The position numbers and the translations under genes are program-made. From Chromatiales bacterium (ex Bugula neritina AB1) (GTDB lineage Bacteria; Pseudomonadota; Gammaproteobacteria; Granulosicoccales; Granulosicoccaceae), in contig MDLA01000125.1 of assembly GCA_001730015.1 (NCBI GenBank), positions 47,121-111,120 of the forward strand: a DNA stretch of 64,000 nt. The letters run 5' to 3'. The notes beneath the pieces are model-generated. The model was not told the origin of the DNA, did no database searches, and saw nothing but the letters and a program-made list of their open reading frames with translations. Shown one piece after another: positions 37,250 to 43,740 of this stretch (position 1 is the stretch's first letter; the number at the start of each line of letters is the position of its first letter).

Positions 37250-39864
37250 TGCTGGCTGATCTGCTACAGGAGATTCTAGATTCAGAGTCAGAGCAGTCAC
37301 TGCTCGCTCGCGCCAATGCATTAGGATTAGAGCTGGCGCCCGGCCAGCGATTAGCGAGTGAGCCGGAAGAATCGGGCGGCAGTGAAACCCGGCCACCGCC
37401 ACCCACTATAGAACCACCGCAGGTTGGTGAATCAGGCGAATTCAGTTTCAATATTGCGCGCATAGTCAATCGCCAACAGCTTGTTGTACACGATACAGAA
37501 TCTGCATTGTCCGGCTATCAGGCGCTAGACCCGGAATCACCGCAAGTACAGCAAGACAATCGACCCATTCGCTGCCGCGCGGAACCACTGCTGGATCAAC
37601 GCCGTCTGCAACTGGCTCTGGAGCAATCACTGGTTGCCAGTCACAGCGGCAACCGACTCGATGCCAAGCGCCTGTCGCAGCGTTTGGCGCGACAGGAGTC
37701 GCCCGCTCCGCTGCCCAGGCGTGAGTATCCAGCACCTCGTAGTCTGAGCCTGGTATTAATTGACGAGTGCCAGCCGCTGTTGTCAGATCAGTTGGCGTTG
37801 TGCCATATGTTGCAAGCCCTGCCAGCTGCAATCCGTCCCGAACTGATCGCCAGAGCCATACACCATCCGCAGACTGGCTGGCTGTCTGGCAATCACAAAG
37901 ATCTGCCCGTGTATCTATTGCAGAGACACTACGCTGCGGCTGGTGGTGCGGTGCTGATTGTAGGTGATCCAGCTAATCCCGGTGTTGTGCTGCTCTCACT
38001 ACTGGCCCGGTTGCAGTTGCGTATTTCGGATTGTTTATGGTTAAGCCCGGTCGCACACCCGTTGGCAATTCTGTGGGATCTGCCAGCCACCAGCCGCGCC
38101 AAGGATAACGCGCTAGTCTGGCTGCTTGCGTTACTGGCTTCTTGCCCGGTCATTACTTCCTATATGGTGCGTCGGCTGCGGCGCTTGCTTGGTGCAGGAA
38201 TGGAGGTGGAATTAGCGTTCTATGCTCACAATTCGGTGCAATGGTATGAGTCAGCCAATTGGGGCCGGGTGGTTGAACAGCGCCTGGAATATTCCGAGAA
38301 ATTAAAACAGTTTGCGCAGCAGCACCCGCAACGTATGGATCGGTGCATTGATGAGTTGTGGAAGTCAATAGAGGATCATCCTCGCTTTTACCGATTGGAA
38401 GCGAGCATTGCATGGCGAAACGCCGCCGTTGAATGGGCAGGGCAGCCACACATAGCAGACGATATAGAGGCGCTCGATGAGTATCTCGGGCAGATCGGCA
38501 AGTCACTGCAAACGGGTGCTATAGGTGGTATTGAATATGCCAGCTGTATTTTGCAATTGTCTGCGCGCAATAAAGACAGCACCGAATACCCGGAACTTTT
38601 ACACAGCGTTGTGCAACTCGCTCAGCGGCAATGGCTGGAGTACTATCCCGACTCGATGCCAATGGAAGGTAGCAACCCCACGGCCGGCCAGCAGAACCCG
38701 GTTGCAGCGCAGTTGTTTTTTGACGGGCACAAACTGCTTCTCGACGATCCGGCTAGCCATAAAGGGGTGGTGCTCTGTGATCTATTAGTCGCTCCGGCAG
38801 GGTTGGTCATTGAAATTAACAATGCTCGGGCGGTGCTGTCTCATGGGGAGAGCTTGCAGGTGGATGCCGCTCAAAAAATTGCCGTGTTTGATGCAGAGCA
38901 CCGTATCGATATTGAAATTCTAGATGAAACTGAATTATGTTGGGCCAGCGCGGTGGATCAACGCACAGCGGCTCAAGTGTTTGCTACCGCTGATGGCGAT
39001 ATTCTCGACAATACTATAGAAGGTTTGAGGGTTCGGCAAGAGGGTCAGCTGCCATCCGATTCCCAACTGCAGATCGATGAATACGGACTCAGTAACGAAG
39101 TTGTATTGTTCGGTGTGCCGCTGCGTTTTCGCTATATCCCACCGGGTGATTTTGTTTTGGGATCTCCCGAAGATGAACCAGAGCGCGAAGACAACGAACA
39201 GCAGCACACCGTCTCTCTAACCAATGGATTTTGGCTGGCTGATACCGCTTGTTCACAGCGCTTGTGGCAAGCGGTAACCGGGAAAAACCCGAGTCATTTT
39301 AAGGGCGATGACTTGCCTGTCGAGCAGATCAGTTGGGAAGATGTGCAAGGATTCTGCGAACGGCTCAACGCCAATAGGGCAGCCAGCGGATTGCCATACC
39401 GTTTGCCGACAGAAGCAGAGTGGGAATACGCCTGTCGCGCCGGAACGCAAACCGTTTTTAGTTGGGGGAATGAATTAAGTGTGGAGCTTGCTAATTACAA
39501 TGGCCATTACCCCTATAACGATGGTGAAAAGGGAATATTCCGTCAGAGAACGGTCGATGTTCGAACCTTTGATGCTAACCCCTGGGGGCTATACCAAATG
39601 CATGGCAACGTTTATGAGTGGTGTCAGGATTTCTATGGCGACTATCCTGAAGGCGATGTCATTGATCCTAAGGGTGCCGATGCCGGCGATGATCGTGTGC
39701 TGCGCGGCGGCAGTTGGATCGGCAGCGGCGGGAGGCTTCGCTCTGCTAACCGTGACGCCAACGCGCCCGGCGACCGTAACTTCCACATTGGCTTTCGTCT
39801 TGCCCAGTCCGCGCGACCTGAAAGCAAGCCAGCAAAAAAAGAAAAACGAGCCAGCCGCAGATGA
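37249..39864 (+). CDS. SAV_2336-like/FGE-sulfatase fusion, DGR target 1
   Basis: An 871-residue protein in two parts. Residues about 160-320 include SLSLVLIDECQPLLSDQLA and GGAVLIVGDPANPG, which recall the degenerate vWA-like N-terminal region of SAV_2336-type proteins that accompany MoxR ATPases. MIDAS residues are not preserved. This part is a tentative match. From about 620 to the end it is a formylglycine-generating-enzyme (FGE/SUMF1) domain with C-type lectin fold (YIPPGDFVLGSPEDEPERE, LPTEAEWEYACRAG, NPWGLYQMHGNVYEW). VR1 covers residues 812-853 near the C-terminus. I use ATG 37249, in TGATG overlap with moxR, not the TTG at 37246. Confidence 0.85.
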   Translation: MLADLLQEILDSESEQSLLARANALGLELAPGQRLASEPEESGGSETRPPPPTIEPPQVGESGEFSFNIARIVNRQQLVVHDTESALSGYQALDPESPQVQQDNRPIRCRAEPLLDQRRLQLALEQSLVASHSGNRLDAKRLSQRLARQESPAPLPRREYPAPRSLSLVLIDECQPLLSDQLALCHMLQALPAAIRPELIARAIHHPQTGWLSGNHKDLPVYLLQRHYAAAGGAVLIVGDPANPGVVLLSLLARLQLRISDCLWLSPVAHPLAILWDLPATSRAKDNALVWLLALLASCPVITSYMVRRLRRLLGAGMEVELAFYAHNSVQWYESANWGRVVEQRLEYSEKLKQFAQQHPQRMDRCIDELWKSIEDHPRFYRLEASIAWRNAAVEWAGQPHIADDIEALDEYLGQIGKSLQTGAIGGIEYASCILQLSARNKDSTEYPELLHSVVQLAQRQWLEYYPDSMPMEGSNPTAGQQNPVAAQLFFDGHKLLLDDPASHKGVVLCDLLVAPAGLVIEINNARAVLSHGESLQVDAAQKIAVFDAEHRIDIEILDETELCWASAVDQRTAAQVFATADGDILDNTIEGLRVRQEGQLPSDSQLQIDEYGLSNEVVLFGVPLRFRYIPPGDFVLGSPEDEPEREDNEQQHTVSLTNGFWLADTACSQRLWQAVTGKNPSHFKGDDLPVEQISWEDVQGFCERLNANRAASGLPYRLPTEAEWEYACRAGTQTVFSWGNELSVELANYNGHYPYNDGEKGIFRQRTVDVRTFDANPWGLYQMHGNVYEWCQDFYGDYPEGDVIDPKGADAGDDRVLRGGSWIGSGGRLRSANRDANAPGDRNFHIGFRLAQSARPESKPAKKEKRASRR
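39682..39807 (+). repeat. DGR variable repeat 1 (VR1)
   Basis: Aligned over 126 bp with the TR at 41469-41594 there are no gaps and 13 substitutions, every one at a TR adenine. Examples are AAC to GGC, AAC to TTC, CTA to CTT and GAC to GGC. None of the 96 non-adenine TR positions differs. Codons changed are mostly surface AAC positions of the lectin-like fold. Weaker similarity continues about 12 bp to the left. The invariant 3' stretch ATTGGCTTTCGTCTTGCC is the likely homing-initiation end. Confidence 0.97.
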
Positions 39865-39901
39865 CCGCCAATGCGCAGCATCAGCGGGCATCAGCGGCTG
39901 G
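39851..39901 (+). other. Hairpin 43 bp after VR1, candidate DGR homing structure
   Basis: CCAGCCGC-A-GATG-A-CCGC pairs with GCGG-G-CATC-A-GCGGCTGG around a 15-base loop. It includes the stop codon of target 1. A similar hairpin with the shared segment CCGCCAAT follows VR2. In the Bordetella phage DGR a hairpin just past the VR promotes homing. The loop here is much larger than that one. Confidence 0.75.
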
Positions 39902-39955
39902 CGTAACGCGACCCCTTTCTAATGTGGTGCCGACCATTTGGAGCAGACTACAGCG

Positions 39956-40447
39956 ATGAGCAAGAGCCAATACCGCAGTTTTTTCCTCGCAGCCAATGAT
40001 GATGGCGCAGCCAGCGAAGCGCTGAATCGATTTATTCGCAGTCACGTTATATTGAGTGTGGAGCGGGAATATTGCGCTGCGCCGGTTCCGGGTTGGGCGT
40101 TTTGCGTTGTTTTTGAAGCGTCGAAAACAGCCGATGCTCCAGAGTCGAAAAATACTGGCAAAGGAAAGGTCGACTATCGAGCACTATTATCGGCCGATCT
40201 TCAGTTGGTGTTTGATCGCATGCGCGACGTACGGGCGGAGTTAGCTGATGCGGAAGGCAAGAAACGTTATCACGTGCTGACCGATGCTCATTTGTATGCG
40301 CTGCTGCAGCAATCTGTAACGACAGTAGCTGAATTAAAAAATGTCACCAAAATCAACGACGATCGGGCTAAGAAGTACGCAGAGCCGTTCCTCGTGGTCC
40401 TGCGTGAATTGCACCAATCTACACAGACGGCAGCACCGCCCGAATGA
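39956..40447 (+). CDS. HRDC-domain DGR accessory protein
   Basis: A 163-residue protein. Residues about 80-155 (FDRMRDVRAELADAEGKKRY, LTDAHLYALLQQSVTTVAEL, then DDRAKKYAEPFLVVLREL) match the HRDC nucleic-acid-binding helical domain known from RecQ and RNase D. HRDC proteins are one of the recurrent DGR accessory types, used where the Avd protein is absent, and no Avd gene is seen here. The start at ATG 39956 is preferred over the TTG at 39938. It overlaps the reverse transcriptase gene by ATGA, so they are co-translated. Confidence 0.85.
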   Translation: MSKSQYRSFFLAANDDGAASEALNRFIRSHVILSVEREYCAAPVPGWAFCVVFEASKTADAPESKNTGKGKVDYRALLSADLQLVFDRMRDVRAELADAEGKKRYHVLTDAHLYALLQQSVTTVAELKNVTKINDDRAKKYAEPFLVVLRELHQSTQTAAPPE

Positions 40448-41427
40448 AGCGCTGCGCCATAGAGCTGAGAGAGATTGCAGAGTGGCATAGCGTGATGCAC
40501 GCAGCCCGGCTTGCCGCACGCGGCAAGCGGGAACGTGAACCGGTTAAGCGTTTTTTCAGCACGCTGGAGCAGTCGGTTAGTTTAGTGCAGAGCGCATTAT
40601 TGCAGGCGCGGTTGCCGCGTGGGGAATTCACACGGTTCATTATCAATGACCCGAAACGGCGCGAAATACATGCAGCACCGTTTGCTGATAGAGTGGCCCA
40701 CCACGCGATAATCTCAAAGCTTGGCCCGCCATTAGATAAGTGGCAGCCTGATACCAGTTTTGCCTGCCGTGAAGGAAAGGGGGTCCATGCGGCGGCAAAA
40801 TATGCACAGCGGCAGTGTCGTCGTGCACCGGTCTATATTAAGCTCGATATCAGTGGCTATTTTCAGCATATTGATCATCGTATACTCCAGAGCATTCTTG
40901 CTCGACGGCTTCAGGGCGAGTGTTTGAAGCTGGTCTCTTCGGTTCTACAGTGCTTCAACGATAGCAACGGTAAAGGACTGCCGATAGGCGCACTCACCTC
41001 GCAGCATTTCGCCAATACCTACCTGGTGCTAGCCGACCGCTGGGCGATGGCGCAACCGGAGACGGTAGCGCATTGCCGGTATATGGATGATACGGTGCTG
41101 TGGTGCCATAGCCTTGCTGATGCACGCAAACTGGTTGCCGGTTACCGTGAGTATGTGGGCGATGAACTGGCACTGGTGCCGAAGCAAGCGGTGATTCAGC
41201 GTTCCGCACAGGGACTCGGGTTTTGTGGTTTGCGAATATTCCCGAATCGCATTCATGCCGGAAGGCGACGGTTGCGGCGCTTCGTTGCACGGCTCAGGTA
41301 CTGGGAGCGTGCCTGGGAGCGCGGGGCAATTTCCGATCTCGATCTGCAGCGAAATAGTCAGGCGTGTCTGGCCTCGCTGCTACCGGCTGACACACTGCGC
41401 TGGCGACAAAGGCAATTTGGAGTTTGA
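40444..41427 (+). CDS. DGR reverse transcriptase
   Basis: A 327-residue reverse transcriptase without extra domains. YIKLDISGYFQHIDHRIL (residues near 132-148) is the first catalytic Asp region. GLPIGALTSQHFANTYL near 178 carries the SQ form typical of DGR and related bacterial RTs rather than the retroviral SP. YMDD at 213-216 is the catalytic box. LGFCGLRIFP follows. Size fits stand-alone DGR RTs. It would copy TR RNA with errors at adenines into cDNA that replaces VR sequence. Confidence 0.95.
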   Translation: MKRCAIELREIAEWHSVMHAARLAARGKREREPVKRFFSTLEQSVSLVQSALLQARLPRGEFTRFIINDPKRREIHAAPFADRVAHHAIISKLGPPLDKWQPDTSFACREGKGVHAAAKYAQRQCRRAPVYIKLDISGYFQHIDHRILQSILARRLQGECLKLVSSVLQCFNDSNGKGLPIGALTSQHFANTYLVLADRWAMAQPETVAHCRYMDDTVLWCHSLADARKLVAGYREYVGDELALVPKQAVIQRSAQGLGFCGLRIFPNRIHAGRRRLRRFVARLRYWERAWERGAISDLDLQRNSQACLASLLPADTLRWRQRQFGV

Positions 41428-41468
41428 TGGCAATGTGCGGCACAATAGCAATCGGGACAAGTGCACAA

Positions 41469-41594
41469 GCAGGCGATAATCGTGTGCTGCGCGGCGGCAG
41501 TTGGATCAACAACGGCAGGAGGCTACGCTCTGCTAACCGTAACGCCAACACGCCCGACAACCGTAACAACCACATTGGCTTTCGTCTTGCCCAG
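41469..41594 (+). repeat. DGR template repeat (TR)
   Basis: A 126-bp core between the RT gene and target 2, with 30 adenines, many in AAC codons in the frame of the targets (N at codons 4, 14, 15, 23, 25, 27, 31, 33, 34). It is the donor for both VRs. Its 3' flank (CAGCTCCACG) differs from the VR flanks (CAGTCCGCGC), as expected for TR versus VR ends. It has no hairpin at the VR-like distance. The local ORF in the track (41424-41705) reflects its origin from a target gene and is probably not translated. Confidence 0.96.
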
Positions 41595-41697
41595 CTCCAC
41601 GTGGCGTGCATTGGACAAGTCTTGCGGACCAGCGCTTGTTCCTGCCAGTGTCCAGGTTTCTTTCTAGAGATACTGGCGAAAACCAGAGGTGCGGGCT

Positions 41698-42663
41698 GTG
41701 AGTAGGCGCTGGCCGAAATCCGCTCGCGACCTCGCCCCCTGGCTGGATGACGCTCCGCTGCCTGGTTCCGACTGGCGGAAATATCCCCCTGATAATTTTC
41801 CTCCCTCAGCGGCAGTATCTTATGGTCGTGATGAATACGGGCTGTGGTATGAATTTGCAGTGAGAGGTGTTGTACAGAAGATGCGCTGGATTGTTCCCGG
41901 TGAGTTTCTAATGGGGTCACCCGGTAATGAACCTGAGCGGGAGGAGTATGAGCGACAGCATTCTGTGCAATTGACGCAGGGATTCTGGCTGGCTGATACA
42001 GCTTGTACTCAGGCGCTCTGGACAGCAGTGATGAACAATAATCCGAGTCATTTTAAGGGGGAAAGCCAGCCTGTTGAGACAGTAAGTCACGATGAGGTAT
42101 TAGAGTATTGCCAGCGTTTAAATGAATTGGTACCGGAGTTATCCGTCGGTCTCCCGAGTGAAGCGCAATGGGAATATGCCTGCCGTGCCGGTAGTACCAC
42201 TGCTTTCTGGTGGGGGGATGAACTATTGCCAGAGCAAGCTAATTTTAAAGCATCCAATCCGTACAATAATTCCCCCGAGGGGGAGTGGCAGGGAAAAACT
42301 GTTCCGGTGATTACTTACCCTCCAAATCCCTGGGGGCTGTATCAGATGCATGGCAACGTTTGGGAATGGTGTCTAGATGGGCTAAGAAATTATTCCGATG
42401 ATGCTGAGGTTGATCCTGTAGGTCCCCTAGCAGGCGATGATCCTGTAGGTCCCCTAGCAGGCGATGATCCTGTAGGTCCCCTAGCAGGCGATGATCCTGT
42501 AGGTCCCCTAGCAGGCGATGATCGTGTGCTGCGCGGCGGCAGTTGGGTCAACCACGGCAGGTGGCTGCGCTCTGCTTACCGTCTCGCCAACACGCCCGGC
42601 ACCCGTAACTCCCACATTGGCTTTCGTCTTGCCCAGTCCGCGCCCAAAGAAAGCAAGCAATAG
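41698..42663 (+). CDS. Stand-alone FGE-sulfatase-domain protein, DGR target 2
   Basis: A 321-residue protein made almost entirely of an FGE/SUMF1 domain (WIVPGEFLMGSPGNEPERE, LPSEAQWEYACRAGSTTAFW, NPWGLYQMHGNVWEWC). It shares this domain with target 1 but lacks the SAV_2336-like part. VR2 covers residues 272-313, just before the C-terminus. A run of four 9-residue DPVGPLAGD repeats precedes VR2. No signal peptide is visible, so it is probably cytoplasmic. Start: GTG 41698 with AGAGGTG upstream is preferred over GTG 41689. Confidence 0.9.
   Translation: MSRRWPKSARDLAPWLDDAPLPGSDWRKYPPDNFPPSAAVSYGRDEYGLWYEFAVRGVVQKMRWIVPGEFLMGSPGNEPEREEYERQHSVQLTQGFWLADTACTQALWTAVMNNNPSHFKGESQPVETVSHDEVLEYCQRLNELVPELSVGLPSEAQWEYACRAGSTTAFWWGDELLPEQANFKASNPYNNSPEGEWQGKTVPVITYPPNPWGLYQMHGNVWEWCLDGLRNYSDDAEVDPVGPLAGDDPVGPLAGDDPVGPLAGDDPVGPLAGDDRVLRGGSWVNHGRWLRSAYRLANTPGTRNSHIGFRLAQSAPKESKQ
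42412..42519 (+). repeat. Four tandem 27-bp repeats at the 5' edge of VR2
   Basis: The 27-bp unit GATCCTGTAGGT...GCAGGCGAT is present four times without a mismatch, coding DPVGPLAGD each time. The last nine bases (GCAGGCGAT) of unit 4 are the first nine bases of VR2. Target 1 has no such repeat at the same place. Perfect identity suggests recent expansion. Confidence 0.95.
42511..42636 (+). repeat. DGR variable repeat 2 (VR2)
   Basis: Aligned with TR over 126 bp without gaps there are 12 substitutions, all at TR adenines, for example AAC to CTC, AAC to TCC, AGG to TGG and AAC to TAC. VR2 and VR1 share few of these changes (both have AAT to GAT and GAC to GGC), so they were diversified separately. 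The 3' invariant end matches VR1. Confidence 0.97.
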
Positions 42664-42680
42664 CAAGCCAGTAGGCCAGG

Positions 42681-42729
42681 GTGCAGACGGCCGCCAATCC
42701 GAAGCATGAGGATCAGCGGACGGCAGCAC
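42681..42729 (+). other. Hairpin 44 bp after VR2, candidate DGR homing structure
   Basis: GTGCAGACGGCCGC pairs with GCGGACGGCAGCAC at 11 of 14 positions around a 21-base loop. It shares CCGCCAAT and GATCAGCGG-like segments with the hairpin after VR1, and its distance from the VR end is almost the same. Confidence 0.7.
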
Positions 42730-43069
42730 TCTGGGCGGCTGTCCGAGAATGAATGATCTACTGCGGACGCGATATTTTGGCCAGCTATTACGATCGATTG
42801 AGTTGAATATGAATAACTATTCGCCTAAATCGATCAGAAATATCTGATTCAAAACCTCACGCCCTCGCTACGACCCTCACTCTCGAACAGCCACCTGGCC
42901 TTGGATTTTTCGGCTTCAAAAGGCATTAACCAAGACTCTATAACGCAGCGCTCCAGTAAGTTATAATCAGCAACGCCGTAGCACTAGCGGTAAAATTACT
43001 GTTGCATTCATGCCTCCGGCAGGCACACTGAAACAGACGATTGACACAGTCGTGTAACTTAGGGAATTC
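42730..43069. other. Intergenic stretch without a recognisable gene
   Basis: Between the VR2 hairpin and the SYLF lipoprotein gene I find no credible ORF, repeat or terminator. It probably holds the promoter of the lipoprotein gene, but no clear -35/-10 pair stands out. Confidence 0.4.
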
Positions 43070-43654
43070 ATGAATCGAATGAAATTACGAATTGAGATAC
43101 TGGCGGTATTGGTTGTTGTGGCCAGCTTGCTTGGCGGGTGCTCAACTACACCGAAAAATACCACCGAGGATCACCGCCAGACCATTCTGGCAATGCGTGA
43201 TCGAACCCTGAATGAATTCTACGCGCTTAAAGACAGCGCGCGGGCTGAAATTGAAAAGGCACCGGGCTATGCAGTGTTCAACAGTGCCGGTATCAAATTG
43301 CTGGTCGTCGGTGCCGGTGGTGGCAGGGGGGTTGTAGTCGATAATCGCACCGGTAAAAATACCTACATGAATATGGCGGAGCTCGGCGCGGGTCTCGGGC
43401 TTGGCTTAAAAGATGTGCGGGTGGTTTTTGTATTCCACGATGCAGAAGCACTGGATGATTTTATCTCAAACGGTGTGACCATCGGTGCCAATGCAACAGC
43501 GGCTGCCAAGTATGAAGACAGTGGAGATGCCGGAGGCGGCGAGCTGGTGGTGAATAATATATCAATCTACCAGATTACCGATAGCGGGCTTGCGCTGGAG
43601 CTGATGATCTCTGGAACCAAATACTGGCCTGATGGCAGGCTTAATAGTCTGTAG
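43070..43654 (+). CDS. SYLF/Ysc84-domain lipoprotein
   Basis: A 194-residue protein with a lipoprotein signal ending in LLGGC (lipobox), so it should be anchored in the outer or inner membrane. The rest is a SYLF (Ysc84) lipid-binding domain: KAPGYAVFNSAGIKLLVVGAG, GGRGVVVDNRTGKNTYMNM and LGAGLGLGLKDVRVVFVF. Such lipoproteins are common in gammaproteobacteria, with no settled function. Confidence 0.88.
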   Translation: MNRMKLRIEILAVLVVVASLLGGCSTTPKNTTEDHRQTILAMRDRTLNEFYALKDSARAEIEKAPGYAVFNSAGIKLLVVGAGGGRGVVVDNRTGKNTYMNMAELGAGLGLGLKDVRVVFVFHDAEALDDFISNGVTIGANATAAAKYEDSGDAGGGELVVNNISIYQITDSGLALELMISGTKYWPDGRLNSL

Positions 43655-43690
43655 TTTTGTCTATGAACGTAGTCGAAGCCGCAGCAGTTT

Positions 43691-43735
43691 AATCCGCATT
43701 ATTCGTGGGGTGGCGAAGGTATCGCGCAGATCTTA
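43691..43735. repeat. Single arm of the 161-bp palindromic element
   Basis: AATCCGCATTATTCGTGGGG followed by TGGCGAAGGTATCGCGCAGAT matches the right arm of 51651-51811 read on the other strand. Only one arm is present. It lies a few bases after the 3' end of the GGDEF-EAL gene. Confidence 0.6.
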
Positions 43736-43740
43736 CTTAT

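Larger units (their letters stand above)
37246..42729 (+). other. Diversity-generating retroelement (DGR) cassette
   Basis: The span holds target 1 with VR1, a hairpin, an HRDC accessory gene, a reverse transcriptase, the template repeat, target 2 with VR2, and a second hairpin. All genes face the same way with little spacing. Adenine-specific divergence between TR and both VRs is the defining DGR signature and is shown base by base in the separate entries. Confidence 0.95.

Noticed and set aside
37249-39864. Target 1 as an active formylglycine-generating enzyme
   Set aside because: It is cytoplasmic, fused and carries a DGR variable region. DGRs use this fold as a lectin-like binding scaffold, so enzymatic activity is unlikely.
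41424-41705. ORF of 93 residues covering the TR
   Set aside because: It reads the TR in the target frame because TR derives from a target gene. No ribosome-binding site and an unrelated tail suggest it is a template, not a protein.
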